Positions 33,595-47,147 of a DNA stretch of 64,000 nucleotides are shown in pieces (within the stretch, counting starts at the first letter, position 1; every line of letters begins with the position of its first letter). The position numbers were made by a program, and so were the translations under genes. The notes below the pieces were generated by a model, which worked only from the letters and a program-made list of their open reading frames with translations, was not told the origin of the DNA and ran no database searches. Source of the stretch: Prochilodus magdalenae (lineage: Eukaryota > Chordata > Actinopteri > Characiformes > Prochilodontidae); NCBI GenBank assembly GCA_024036415.1, contig JAMWET010002871.1:745001-809000 (forward strand), given 5' to 3'.

Positions 33595-33860
33595 TTAAGG
33601 TATTTCAATGCAGACCCCCAAACACGAATTCAATGGTGGTCTGACCCGCACTCGTCTGTTCTCTCTTTTTCTATCCCTCGTTTCTCCTCTCCCCTGTCCA
33701 TTTTACCCTCATTTAAACCCCATAACCTACATCCACCAAACTGCATGTACTCCCTCAGGGCAGATCCCCAAACTCCTATCTGCAGACATACTGACTCGCA
33801 CTCCTCTATGTGTCGTTTATTCATCCCTTGTTTCTCCCATAGGTTCCTATTCATTTTTAG
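33595..33860. repeat. Outlying relative of the ~190-bp satellite
   Basis: CATAACCTACATCCACCAAA, CTGCATGTACTCCCTCAGGG and CAGATCCCCAAACTCC match both 31490-31590 and the unit of the array at 34690. Overlapping 113- and 133-codon frames are repeat translations. Confidence 0.7.
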
Positions 33861-34689
33861 CAAAACCAAACATCTGGCTAGCAGCAACCTTAAGCTGTAC
33901 AACCACTCTGCTCTTGGGCTCCCCCTACAGTTTTACACCACCATCATAAATACAAATCAGTCTGTACATTCGGTGACTAACTGAAGGAAGTAGACTCCGA
34001 CTCGTATGCATGTGTGTCCGGTGGGCGTATGGATGCTAACGGCTACACTATCAATTAGTTTTTTTTTTCTATGACTAAATAACCAAAATGCTCGGTGTGA
34101 TTGGCCACATTCAAACACATGCTTGACACATGTGAGCATAGGGGAGTCAGATTCTGCCAGGGAGTAGGAATTTAACAACACCAAAACACGGGCAACCGTG
34201 TGGACTCACAAGGCCGAGTAATATTCCAGGATGTTATTACAGGAGGCTCGGACTTTCAGGGCTTGTTTGGTGCGAGATTGACAATGACTGACCAAACTTT
34301 TGCCAGGAGATCAATTTCTTTCTCTGTGTGTTAGCCTGAAACAAGATTTGAGGGTTCCTGACTTTTGGAATCTGGGAAATCTATTAAAACTCCGGGGATG
34401 ACACGGATACGTTAGCAGCCTACAACTCAATGACATTAGCAGGGATGAACACTGTCCGTCAGACTTTCATTGTTTTCCAATTAGCCGTGAGACTGTGTCA
34501 GATCTCTTTTAGCCCTCGCCAACAAGTACAGGCCAGTCCGAGAGTTACTCTTCTCCACCCTCTAGCTGTCCCTCTCTCTCTTTCCTCTTCCTTGCTTCCT
34601 TCGACAATGCCTTCTCGTGTCTCCTCATAGACTCAGCCATGATCTCCATGCTGGGAATACAGAGCTAGCTTCTTATTAGAGCTTGTAGG
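33861..34689. other. No gene recognised
   Basis: Unique-looking sequence with a T-run at 34058. No supportable feature. Confidence 0.35.
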
Positions 34690-36765
34690 TGTTGAGTGTT
34701 TGAGGTGGTGCCGTGAGGTGGTGTCGTGAAGCGGTACATAGCTCTCGTGAGAGGTCTAGTCTTTTTATCCTCCATCATTTCTCCTACAGGGTCCCTTTCA
34801 TTTCCACCCCCATTCAAACCCCATCGTTCACTGTAACCTACATCCACCAAACTGCATGTACTCATAGCTAGCTGAAAACCAATAGGTGTTAGTGCCGTAA
34901 AGCAGTACGCAGCTCTCACGGGGGGTCTAGTCGTCTTCCTGTCCCTCATTTCTCCTACAGGGTCCCCTTCATTTCCACCCCCATTCAAACCCCATCGTTC
35001 ACTGTAACCTACATCCACCAAACTGCATGTACTCATAGCTAGCTCCCTCTCATAGCTAGCTGAAAACCCATAGGTGTTAGTGTGAGGTGGTGCTGTAAAG
35101 CAGTACGCAGCTCTCACGGGGGGTCTAGGTGTCGTCCAGTGCCTCATTTCTCCTACAGGGTCCCCTTCATTTCCACCCCCCTTCAAATCCTATCGTTCAC
35201 TGTAACCTACATCCACCAAACAGCATGTACTCATAGCTAGCGTCTTCTCATAGCTAGCCAAAAACCTTGAGACGTTACTGTACAAGGTGGTGCCGTAAAG
35301 CAGTACACAACTCTCGCAAGGGGTCTAGTCTTCGTCCTGTCCCTCATTTCTCCTATAGGGTCCCCTTCATTTCCACCCCCATTCGAACCCTATTGTTCAC
35401 TGTAACCTACATCCACCAAACAGCATGTACTCATAGCTAGCTGAAAATCCATAGGTGTTAGTGTGTGAGGTGGTGCCGTAAAGCAGTACGCAGCTCTCAT
35501 GGGGGGGTCTAGTCGTCGTCCTGTCCCTCATTTCTCCTACAGGGTCCCCTTCATTTCCACCCCCCTTTAAACCCTATCGTTCACTGTAACCTACATCCAC
35601 CAAACTGCATGTACTCACAGCTAGCATCTTCTTATAGCTAGCCAAAAACCTTGAGACGTTACTGTACAAGGTGGTGCTGTAAAGCAGTACGCAGTTCTCG
35701 CAAGGGGTCTAGTCTCCTTCCTGTCCCTCATTTCTCCTATAGGGTCGCCTTCATTTCCATCCCCATTCAAATCCTATGGTTCACTGTAACCTACATCCAC
35801 CAAACTGCATGTACTCATAGCTAGCTCCCTCTTATAGCTAGCTGAAAACCCATAGGTGTTAGTGTGAGGTTGTGCCGTAAAGCAGTACGCAGCTCTCATG
35901 GGGGGTCTAGTCGTCGTCCTGTCTCTTATTTCTCCTACAGGGTCTCCTTAATTTCCATCCCCCTTCAAATCCTATCGTTCACTGTAACCTACATCCACCA
36001 AACTGCATGTACTCATAGCTAGCTGAAAACCCATAGGTGTTAGTGTTAGGTTGTGCCGTAAAGCAGTACACAGCTCTCATGGGGGGGTCTAGTCATCGTC
36101 CTGTCACTCATTTCTCCTATAGGCTCCCCCTCATTTCCATCCCCATTCAAACCCTATCATTCACTGGAACCTACATCCACCAAACTGCATGTACTCATAG
36201 CTAGCTCCCTCTTATAGCTAGCTGAAAACCCATAGGTGTTAGTGTGAGGTTGTGCCGTAAAGAAGTACGCAGCTCTAACGAGGGGTCTAGTCTTCTTCCT
36301 TTCCTCATTTCTCCTATAGGGTTCCCTTCATTTCCACCCCCATTCAAACCCTATCGTTCACTGTAACCTACATCCACCAAACAGCATGTACTCATAGCTA
36401 GCTGAAAACCCATAGGTGTTAGTGTGAGGTTGTGCCGTAAAGCAGTGTGCAGCTCTCACGTGGGGGGCTAGGTGTCGTCCAGTGCCTCATTTCTCCTACA
36501 GGGTCCCCTTCATTTCCACCCTCCTTCAAATCCTATCGTTCACTGTAACCCACATCCACCAAACAGCATGTACTCATAGCTAGCTGAAAATCTGGAGATG
36601 TTAGCGTGCGAGGTGGTGCCGTAGAGCAGTACGCAGTTCTCGTGAGGGGTCTAGTCGTCTTCCTGTCCCTCATTTCTCCTACAGGGTCCCCTTCATTTCC
36701 ACCCCCCTTCAAATCCTATCGTTCACTGTAACCTACATCCACCAAACTGCATGTACACAATGAGT
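34690..36765. repeat. About 190-bp satellite array, 11 units
   Basis: CATCCACCAAACTGCATGTA (or CAGCATG) occurs at 34841, 35012, 35210, 35410, 35594, 35794, 35992, 36174, 36371, 36553 and 36736. Spacing is 171-200 bp, switching between about 183 and about 198 because some units carry an extra CTAGC...CTTATAG insert. Each unit contains CATTTCTCCTACAGGGTCCC and CATAGCTAGCTGAAAAC. A 173-codon minus frame is a repeat translation. Confidence 0.95.
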
Positions 36766-37624
36766 GGTCTTGCATCTGCTCTGTCAAAGTTACATAGTAG
36801 CAAGCATTCCAGACCCCAGAGAGGCAATGACAGAGACACCATTCTCCCGATGTCATAGTACCATCCAAATGATTCTAAAGCTCTTACTGCAAGGTGGTCT
36901 CTGACTTTTGCTCAACCCATACCATGTTCCTCGCTCCTGAAGTATCGCCTGCCCCGTTTACAGCACGTGACTATAAACACAAATTCTATAATGCATTGTT
37001 TAATGATGTGATGATTTAAACAGTGTCTCAAAGTAACAAATGCTCTGGAGCACGAGGGGTTAAACCCGTGGCTGTCTCTCTCCGGCTTGCTGTTGTTTGC
37101 TCAGACTTGAAAATAATGTGAGAGATTTTAGCAGCTCTTGCTGCATAAGTGCAGGATATTGCACATGCTCCTCTCAGCCTTCCCATCAGTCCTTATCTTG
37201 TTCAGGCTACATGACGTATGCATGTAATCCACGCTGGCTGAAGCCTCCTTCCAGTTTGCGTTGGAGGGAAGAAGCATGGCTTTGGAGAGTGGAAACGGTG
37301 TGTTGATGGAGAGATTACGGCTGTCTTATTTTTCCTGAGCGTCGGAATGCCAATGCGAACCTGCATGATAGACATATCTGAGCGGGTGTGGTGACTCCTG
37401 GTGTGTTGAGTGAAGCCAGGAGCTGCTGGATGACACAAGGAGCAAATTAGGCTGGGCGAGGAACGGAATGTGTGTCTAACTCGACACGTTCTTCGCACAA
37501 GCTTCCTGACTGAAGGTTCGGAGATGACGGACGGGAGGGGTAGATGGAGTCTGAGGCAGGCAGATGAACACGAAGAGGTCAACAGAGTGGTGTGGATATG
37601 CTATAGCCAATCTGGCCATGTCCG
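36766..37624. other. No gene recognised
   Basis: Unique-looking sequence. The minus 126-codon frame at 37202-37582 overlaps plus frames and is not recognised. Confidence 0.35.
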
Positions 37625-37672
37625 TTTCCCCACTCAGGCAACCACACTAGATCAATAAGAGTCCTTGGGATT
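37625..37672 (+). repeat. SINE body fragment
   Basis: AGATCAATAAGAGTCCTTGG matches the SINE body at 103-123. Confidence 0.5.
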
Positions 37673-38352
37673 GCGGGGCTGTTGGGAAGGAAGGTAAAGG
37701 TGACCGGGATCCATAACTGATGATACATTTAGACTGATATGATCAATATTTATTGAGCTACACATACAGAAGTCTGTCTCTCAGTATGGCGTCGGGCCGC
37801 CATGTTTGCTAACCCAACATGCCAGACAGCTCTGTATGGAGCTGTAGAGGTTCCTAATGGTGTCCTGTGATAATCCATCCCATGCAGCTTGAATATCCTC
37901 ACACAGTTCCTGCAGATGGTGCGGTAGGGTTGGAGGTGGAGTGACACCAGGCCTTCTGGACGTGTGACGTGTGTCAACAAACCGGTCATCTTGGTGCTGA
38001 CCACGGTCATCTTGGTTGGGCGTCTCCACCAAGACCAAAGCGGGACTCGTCACTGAAGATGACCCACTGCTATTCTGAGTCCCTCCATGACAGTCTGGTA
38101 CGACACCACTGCAGTCTTTAGGGATGCTGATGTGGTGTTAAGGACAGTCGTCCTAGCGGTCTGTGTGCATGTAGTCCTGCTTCGTGCAGGAAGACTCATG
38201 GAGGACATCACTGCTCACTGAATGCCTGGAATTGTGGCTGTTGGGTCGGTCAGGTACAGGCCCATTCTTGCTTAGCCTTGAATCATTGGCATGTCTCACG
38301 ATGTCAAACCTACCCACCAAGTTTCACTCCTGTGTGTTGATTTCATTCAGGG
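37673..38352 (-). pseudogene. Tc1-like family A, minus-strand copy
   Basis: The minus strand carries the C-terminal segment (LQELCEDIQAAWDGLSQDTI, then LACWVSK), and further out the CGTCGTAAC/TGTCCTTAAC region of the DNA-binding domain. It includes a little more of the middle (DDRFVDT, VLVETPN) than the other copies, but both terminal repeats are eroded and frames are broken. Inactive. Confidence 0.8.
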
Positions 38353-39169
38353 TCCATTTTTCACCTCCCAAGGAGGCGTACTCAAAGTGAGCTGCGGAAG
38401 TGGAACCCATCTGTAGCTTCATGTGTGTATTTCTGGGTTTGTCAAAAGTCCAAATGTGGCAATTTCATTGTTACGGTACACGCTTTCTCCTGGGAAAGGA
38501 AACGGACAGCTGGCACGGACTGATTGTCCATTACGACAGAACACATCAATATTCAGTATCTCATAATGATTAATGATGTGGCTTTAAATGGTTCGCAATC
38601 ACCACCGCAAGGTCAGATGGGGCCTGCTGTGCCTACACTGTGCCTATATCCAGATCCCCTACCAGGAATCAAAGCCATTGATCATAAGCTGATTGGCTTG
38701 TGGGAAAACATTATCAACAAATTCTCACAGCCTGATTTTTCATCAAGTGCCGCCGTAGAAATGTGGTGAACACTTCATTCGACACCTCAGTGTCAAGCTG
38801 GAAGTTTCTCTGGTCATTCTGAACTTGTTTCAGTGAAGAGAGAGTGCGATGTATCTTTGTGAGCTGGCAGCGCCTGCCCACTTTCCCCCCCAAAGCCATT
38901 TACCTGTGAGCCACAAAGTGGGCCGCCAAACGGTTATTAACATCCGCCTGCAATGTTTGGTCCCAGATAAATCCTTAAACTGCAGGTCATTTTGACCCAG
39001 CAGCCTTTTATTTAGCTCATACAGGAATTCCAAACCAGATGACTTCATACATTTGATGGAAAAATAAAAATATAAATTTTTGTTTTCTTTCATTTTATGG
39101 TCAAACTGACCCAACATGCATTTTCCTTTGGGTCTATGGGAGGAGAAGCTCTTCGTCTGATTGGACTCA
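38353..39169. other. No gene recognised
   Basis: Unique-looking. CAGGTCATTTTGACCCAGCA (38983) and GGTCAAACTGACCCAACA (39101) form a loose inverted pair, possibly ends of a small element. Confidence 0.35.
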
Positions 39170-39690
39170 CGTTTAATGTTTACATGTACGGCATTTACCA
39201 GACTCTCTTATAAGGCTTAGTGTTCCGTTGGAGAACGTTCTCTAGCCAGTACAAGAAGGACAGAGTCTAGAACTTGGCTTGAGTTCAGATGCTACCCGAA
39301 CAAGGGCCAGGGCTGATAGGTATTTGCTTCATCTATTCAGAGATGAGGATTTAGCCTCCCTTTGAAGACTAAGAGAGCTGTTTTCGGAGAGCCAGTGGAG
39401 GTTCGTTCCGCTTTCTGTGAGGCAGGATGGAGAAAAGTCTTGGATGCTTGTATTCCATGCATCTTGAGAGATGATGGGTCAAGCCGAGCTGTGCTCGAAG
39501 CCCAAATGGCCCGAGGTACAGATCGTCGCTGGTCCATTCTCGGCTTAGTAGCCAAGCAAGAGGGTTTCAAACCTGGTCACAGCTACAGGAAGCCAATGCA
39601 AGTAGCGCCGCAATGGACTTCGAGGCCATGGAGCAGCATGGCACCAGCAGGATTTGACCATTCCTGGATCACCAGGTAGTTACACAGGTG
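39170..39690 (+). repeat. Possible dispersed fish repeat (class unresolved)
   Basis: TACAGGAAGCCAATGCAAGT and GAGCCAGTGGAGGTTCG are phrases I associate with a common fish interspersed repeat. The start (TTTACATGTACGGCATTTAC) resembles the conserved GCATTTAgCAGACGC-type L2-like end. Only one copy is in this window, so this rests on recollection. The 105-codon frame is not considered a gene. Confidence 0.35.
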
Positions 39691-40720
<1,030 letters not shown>

Positions 40721-41924
40721 ATATACATATATTTCATTCTGCCATCTAGATGCCGTCTTCTTTAGGGAATACCATGACTATTTCAGCAACACAATGCTAA
40801 GCTAATGCTAAATCACATATTACAACAGCATGACCTTTTTTCTGAGAATGCTTTGTGAAAATACTATCACCTCAAAAAAGTTTGCATACTGGGGAACTTT
40901 GCAAGCGAATCCGTGCGACAAAACATGCTAGGCAGTTCGCTAACTACATCGTTAAAAGCCACCGCTGATGTAATCAGTGTCTAGTTTGCAATGAGGTGCT
41001 ATTTTTTTTATAAGCTCACTGGGCAAAAATGAGTCATCTGTGACTGTGTAAGAGTATGTTTTCATCTCCCCGCCTTAAATACCTTCACTTGATAAACAGA
41101 GGCATATTGTATGCAATGGTTAGCTGATGGTAAATATATGTGGCTAATATTATCTGCTAGGTTATATTTAGGGCGGGCTCAGAGATACCTTGGCCTTTCC
41201 TGTTGTTGAAATGTTGTTACCTACTTGTTTGGGAGTGCTATCTGGTGAACAGGTCCGGCAGCAAAGGAGTCTCTCTAGAAACAATGGGAATTTATTTGGT
41301 TCCTAGATGGAAGGTGGAGCGAACTATTTGGATTTAGCCACAGGGGCAATAAAACTACAGACTAGGTGTCCCATTGAAGTGTATTGGTTTATAATTTGTT
41401 TAACATGTTTACCGGTTAATTAATTTATTTCATATTGTGGTAATATTGGTCAATTTATTTTTTGTCCCAGTGTAATTTAGTTTATCTGTGGTAGTTTATT
41501 TCCCCTCTTGTGTAGTAATGGTGCTGGTCACCTTACCGAAATGTGTGTCTTTGTTCTTTCTTTTCTTCACCCCAAATGTTGGTGAGTACCAGCGTCTGGC
41601 ATGCTGGGAAATTAGACCTCTGTATAGTTTGTTGTTATGGTCTAGAGGCAATAGCAGAATTTTTATTACTTTAGCTGAACCATTATGGATTATGAACTAC
41701 ATTTTTGATTTTTTGGATATATTTTTGCTTAATAATTTTTTTTTTGTATTTTTATTTCTAACTTTTCAGTTCTTTTGACTTTTGGTTTTTTTTTTTTTTT
41801 TTTATCTTTTCAATTTCGCTCACTTGGATGGTTATGGATTTTGCCTTGTTATCGGTACCTGTTATAATAAACCCTACAGATTTTTGTCCTTCCATTTTTT
41901 TATGGCCCACACAAACCATATCAT
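40721..41924. other. AT-rich, no gene
   Basis: AT-rich sequence with long T-runs at 41737 and 41788-41803. Open frames are Phe/Leu-rich low-complexity translations. Confidence 0.4.
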
Positions 41925-42360
41925 TGGATTGAGCATGTTTCTGGATGTAGACCACATCAACGTTCAGACACTCTCACATCAATATTTGAGTAGATGGGCA
42001 GATTTGGTAGATGTCTTCCCTGGAGAGTTCCCTGTAGACTGGGATTGTATCCACTGCTGGTAGAGCCGTATGACCGTACGCTTCCATACACCTGCAGATT
42101 CAGCTACTTCCTTCACACTATGGTCTTTGGCCACGCCCACATGCTCAGTCACTCCTTTTAGCCAATCATTAACATCTGCTCTGGAGCCACCTTCCACACA
42201 TGGAACATGACATTCCCTGCACCGTACCACCTCTTCTTAATCTATGGATCCCGTCACTCACACCCCACAGGGGTTTATAGCCCCATCATCCTCATGCAGC
42301 GCCACCTGCAGGAGCCTGAAGTTACTACCACCTTAAACACACAGGGGGACCAGCGTGTTG
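41925..42360 (-). pseudogene. Tc1-like family B, minus-strand copy
   Basis: The minus strand reads VAKDHSVKEVAESAGVWKRT then VIRLYQQWI, the same helix-turn-helix as at 22973-23161. The outer end runs to CATCCTCATGCAGCGCCACC and ACACACAGGGGGACC. The rest of the transposase is absent. Confidence 0.8.
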
Positions 42361-43160
42361 GCTGCACCGTTATTGTCTAACAGCGGTTTCTACATTCTCA
42401 GAGTAAATGATTCTGTAATGCTGCTGTTCAAGAGATGATAAAACCTAAGTGTAGCCTGTAGGGTCATGTTGACATCACTGGCTGCTCCTGACTGCCGCGT
42501 AGGCTAAACGTCTCCATTTTCCGCACATGGTAAGATACTGTGATGCATCATTTACTGTATTTCCCTCTGGCATTTGGCATTATGTTGTAGTTCTCTTTGT
42601 GCAGTAATTGGTCTTTCATCTCTGCCATCACCCGAGTGTGGAGGAGACAAACTAGCAGTTTATCATTTGATGTGAGTGATTAAATATTAAATGCAGACAG
42701 ATGACGTTAAATTACTTTTTAAAGCCATTAAGAGCTAGCTCAGTCATGAATGCTGCCTTAAAGGTCAAAGTCGAGTTTAGTTTTATGGGGGAACCACAAA
42801 TCACTCAGAGGATTGAGCTCATGATGTTGTGCACTTGAGTTTTTAGGAACGGAGGACGCACGTCCAAGCTGCTCCAACGGGATCCCTGAACCAACCCATT
42901 TGTGCTAATGTTGCTAATGCGTGCTGGAGACATTTCGGCGTGCTTGAATCAGGCCTGGGTCGAGTTGTTCGGTAAGCTCAAACAGACTTGATTAATGGTT
43001 TCTTGACATGAATGATGGGACACTACAGATGCTTGTACATGCATGGAGACACTTGATAAATGCCATAACTGTGGTAGGCTTGTACGGAAATATAAATATC
43101 ACCAGTGAGCATAAACTCAAAATACCTACTGGCAGAGGAAAATGCTCATAGACCTGTATA
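42361..43160. other. No gene recognised
   Basis: Unique-looking sequence. No supportable feature. Confidence 0.35.
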
Positions 43161-43408
43161 TCATCGCTGTCCAATGAAAAACATGTATCTCCATTTTTGG
43201 TGATTTTTACTTTTGTGTATTATTTGATCACATGTGATGATGTTTACACTCTGTGTGAATTGCATGATGAACGGACCAATAGAAATGACCCAAAGATCAC
43301 TTGGAGAAAGTCTGGTTCCATTGACTTACATTAGAATTCAATTGGGTTTTTGTCTCTCCTGTAAAGTTGCTATTTAGGAGATACTTGTTTTTTTTTTTTT
43401 TGGACATA
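43161..43408 (+). mobile_element. MITE family M, copy 5
   Basis: Left end TCATCGCTGTCCAATGAAAA after a TA. Interior TCTGGTTCCATTGACTTACA. The right end GGAGATACTTG plus a T-run and GGACA runs straight into a TA-rich microsatellite. Confidence 0.85.
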
Positions 43409-43479
43409 CATACACATATATACATACATACATACATATATACATACATACACATATATATATACATACATACACACAT

Positions 43480-43568
<89 letters not shown>

Positions 43569-43595
43569 TATATATATATCTATATATACATACAC
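43409..43595. repeat. (TACA)n/(TA)n microsatellite
   Basis: Alternating ACATACAT and TATATA tracts. Tyr/Ile-rich frames on both strands are artefacts. Confidence 0.95.
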
Positions 43596-43609
43596 TCTAC
43601 TACCAGAAG

Positions 43610-44370
43610 TATTCGCTTGTCTGCCTTTACACGCATTTGAACTTGAGTGACATCCCATTCTTAACCCATAGGCTTTAATATGATGCCGGCCTACCCTTTA
43701 CAGCTATACCACCTTCAACTCTTCTGGGAAGGCTTTCCACAAGGGGTAGGAATGTGTTTATGGGTATTTCTGACCATTCTTCCAGAAGCACTCCAGAAGT
43801 CAGGCCCTGATGTTGGACGAGAAGGCCTGGCTCGCAGTCTCCGCTCCAATTCATCCCAAAGGTGTTCTATCAGGTTGAGGTCCTTTGTTCAGTCATGTTG
43901 GAACTGTAAGGGCCTTACAATGTTGGGAGCATGAAATTATCCATGATCTCTCAGTCTGCTGAAGCATTAAGAGCTCCTTTCACTAAACCAAGGGCCTGAG
44001 CCCAACTCTTGAACAACAACCCCCATACCAATATCCCCACCAAACCATACACCTGGCACAATGAAGTCAGACAAGTAGTGTTTTCCCCGCAATGGCCTAA
44101 TCCAGACTCAAGAATTGGTCAGTTGGGCCAGATTTGGTGGATGTCTTCCCTGGCACAATTCCGACGAGAATTCCTTGTAGACTGGGATTTTAGCCACTGC
44201 TGGTAGACCCGTATTACCGTACACTTCCATACACCTGCATATTCAACTACTTCCTTCACACATGGTCTTTGGCCACGTCCAGATGCCAACAGCCAAACCC
44301 AGACTCATTCATCGGATTGCCACACGAGGAAGTGTGATTCATCACTCCATAGAACACGTCTCTGCCTATA
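43610..44370 (-). pseudogene. Tc1-like transposon, family C, interrupted
   Basis: Plus-strand phrases CAACTCTTCTGGGAAGGCTT, GATGTTGGACGAGAAGGCCT and CATCCCAAAGGTGTTCTATC are, on the minus strand, the C-terminal part (IEHLW...LERRLRARPS...LVESLPRRVEA region) of a widespread fish Tc1-like transposase. The element resumes at about 44285-44370 (CCAAACCCAGACTCATTCAT, TGTGATTCATCACTCCATAG), encoding the SDES part. Between them sits a family B fragment (44096-44284). Internal deletions make it non-functional. Confidence 0.8.
44096..44284 (-). pseudogene. Tc1-like family B fragment inserted in family C
   Basis: GGGCCAGATTTGGTGGATGT, GGCACAATTCCGACGAGAAT and ACCGTACACTTCCATACACC match 23000-23115 and 51205-51325. 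It separates two otherwise contiguous parts of family C. Confidence 0.8.
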
Positions 44371-44443
44371 GATCACTCTACAATGGGGTCAAATTTCTTG
44401 GGCAAAGTTTTACAGTCAATTATACACTCATCATTAAGAGAAT

Positions 44444-44775
44444 AGCTGCACCCAGAAAGAATCAACCCACAGAAATGAAACATGGTGGGTACGTTTGCCA
44501 TCATGAGACATCAGTGGGACAACTGAAATCTCCCACTGCCGCACATGTGATGTAGGCAAGGACGGGCCTTATCGCTCTACCTCCCTGACCCAACAGTCCT
44601 GACTGCAGACATTCAGCGAGCAGTGATGTCCTCCATGAATCAGGACTCCATGCACACAAACCATTAGCACCACATCAACGTCACCAAAGACTGCAATAGT
44701 GTCGTGCCAGACTGTGATGGAGTGACCCAGAGGGGACGAGTCCTGCTTTTGTCTTGGTAGAGATGAACCAATTCT
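44444..44775 (+). pseudogene. Tc1-like family A, 5' part
   Basis: 5' terminal repeat AGCTGCACCCAGAAAGA with one mismatch. Continues through ACATTCAGCGAGCAGTGATG and CACCACATCAACGTCACCAA, the DNA-binding region, then stops short of the catalytic domain. Much of the GRRLH box is deleted. Confidence 0.75.
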
Positions 44776-44859
44776 GGTCAAGATCAGCCCGATGGCATAG
44801 TGCATTATCCTACGGGCATATACCATCACTGTGGGCGTACATGAAGTCCATGAAGGGCT

Positions 44860-45265
44860 GCATTGGTGTTATGTGTTAAGGCGGCGACATGGATCCCACC
44901 CACGCCATTAGAACACAACCCACACCAGTATGGAACCACCACCAGCTCATTCAACACACTGCCTTGTTGAGAACTGAGAACCATGGCTTCATGGGGCCTG
45001 CACCACTCAAGAACCTCACTATCAGCCTAAAACCATTAGCACCATGACTCATCAGACCATGCCACATGTTGCCAGTCCTCGACGGTCCAGTTAGCTACCA
45101 CATGAGACCAGGTGAGCCACTTTGTTAGCTCTGGTGTTAATTCCGGTGGGTCTTCTTCTCCCATATCCCCAACCCCATCTCATAAAAGCTAAAGAAATCT
45201 GCAGGGACTTGCGGGACATGGATATGGGGCCTCCTATACCTTCAAATTCATGATGCCTTGCTATG
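44860..45265 (-). pseudogene. Probable Tc1-like relic, family unresolved
   Basis: CACTATCAGCCTAAAACCAT, CATCAGACCATGCCACATGT and AGTCCTCGACGGTCCAGTTA match the pattern of a minus-strand Tc1-like catalytic region (W..V..SDE.RF) in eroded form. No open frame remains. Confidence 0.45.
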
Positions 45266-45509
45266 AGCTCACTGGCTAGCGTTCAGACCTCACAGCTTAC
45301 AGGTTGTGGATGCTCCCAAGCCATCCCCTGGTAAAGCCATAGTGGCCATAGTGGGTGTTGGAACAGGTTGGGTTAGGACTGGATGGCTGTCTGCTATAGG
45401 CTATGCCGTGACATCATGACCTTGCGGAACGTGTGTGCATTTGGAGGTTGGCCTGGCGACTTATTCACAGGCCTAGCTAAAATTTCAGTTCCACTGTTCG
45501 ATAGAGTGG

Positions 45510-45735
45510 TTTCTTTTCAGTCAGGAGACTGAAGGCTGGAGATGTTGGAGTAGTTTATTTCAAGGCCAGTGAATCACAGATCTCTCTTCCTAAGCCAGGC
45601 CAGTCCAGTATAGTCTGAACTCAGCCCAACTCAGTCCTACGCAGTCATACTCAGTGTAACTCAGTCCTACTCAGTCTGAAGACAGAACCTTGTCACCAAA
45701 GTTTCATACACGCTCGTATACAAAACACTGATATC
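45510..45735 (-). mobile_element. Diverged LTR fragment of the ERV family
   Basis: GAGACTGAAGGCTGGAGATG, TGGAGTAGTTTATTTCAAGG and ACTCAGTCCTACTCAGTCTG are shared with the LTRs at 53308 and 60378, but many substitutions separate them (for example AAGGCCAGTG instead of AAGGCGATCG). It lacks both LTR ends and internal sequence. An older, decayed solo LTR or fragment. Confidence 0.85.
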
Positions 45736-46164
45736 CAACTATAGCAATGTTAGCTTTTAGCAACCTAGCAGCTCCAGTTCTACACTACTCAAGCAAGTGT
45801 GTTTGTCTTGGCTGATTGACTGCATTTGGGGTAAGCGGGAAATCATGTTTGGTTTTCTCACTGCACTATTCTTTAAAGAGACGCAACAAAAAAATATGTA
45901 AATTTGTTGTTTTTTGGCAGAACTGTCGCTTTTAAAGCCTCGATTCCTGTTTTGCATTCAGTCCCCAGTCCGGAACCGGTGAAACGGCAACGGCAACTGC
46001 TGCTGCGGGACTAACTTTGAGTTTGCTTGCAGAGAGCATGATAAATGGCAGGCGCTAAAATGTACAATATGTGCATTTATCATGAACATATTGTACTGCA
46101 GGAAGCCTCTGTGTTCTCGCAAGAGCAAAAGGAGCTTAGTCGTTCAGCTTTAAACACTCACACA
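45736..46164. other. No gene recognised
   Basis: Unique-looking; leads into the CT-rich tract. Confidence 0.35.
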
Positions 46165-46183
46165 CATCTCTCTCTCTCTCCCT

Positions 46184-46220
<37 letters not shown>

Positions 46221-47116
46221 CCTACATCTCTTACTCTCCCTCTCTCTCTCTCTCCCTCTCTCTCTGAATCTCTATCTCTCTCTCTGAATCTCTCTCTCTT
46301 TCTCTCTCTGAATCTGTATCTCTCTCTCCCTCTCTGAATCTCTATCTCTCTCTGAATCTGTATCTCTCTCTCCCTCTCTGAATCTCTATCTCTCTCTCCC
46401 CCTCTCTCTCTGAATCTGTATCTCTCTCTCCCCCTCTCTCTCTCTCTCTCTCTGAATCTCTCTCTCCCCCTCTCTCTCTGAATCTGTATCTCTCTCTCCC
46501 TCTCTGAATCTCTATCTCTCTCTCCCCCTCTCTCTCTGAATCTGTATCTCTCTCTCCCCCTCTCTCTCTCTCTCTCTCTGAATCTCTCTCTCCCCCTCTC
46601 TCTCTCTCTCTGAATCTCTCTCTCTCTTTCTCTCTCTGAATCTCTCTCTCTCTCTCTCTCTGAATCTCTATCTCTCCCTCTCTCTCTCTGAATCTCTATC
46701 TCTCTCTCTGAATCTCTCTCTCTCTGAATCTCTATCTCTCTCTCTCTGAATCTCTCTCTCTCTCTTTCTCTCTCTGAATCTCTATCTCTCTCTCTGAATC
46801 TCTCTCTGAATCTTCATCTCTCTCTCCCTCTCTCTCTTGCTGAATCTCTCTCTCTCTCTAAATCTCTCTCTGAATCTTTATCTCTCTCTCCCTCTCTCTC
46901 TCGCTGAATCTCTCTCTCTCTCTGAATCTTTATCTCTCTCTCTCTCTGAATCTCTCTCTCTCTCTCTGAATCTCTCTCTATCTATCTCTCTCCCTGAATC
47001 TCTCTCTCTCTCTGAATCTCTCTCTCTTTCTCTCTCTGAATCTCTATCTCTCTCCCTCTCTCTGAATCTCTCTATCTCTCTCTCCCTGAATCTATCTCTC
47101 TGAATCTCTCTCTCTT

Positions 47117-47147
<31 letters not shown>

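Noticed and set aside
34665..35186. 173-codon minus frame with internal repeats
   Set aside because: Translation of the ~190-bp satellite.
43367..43678. Tyr/Ile-rich frames over both strands
   Set aside because: TA/CA microsatellite artefact.
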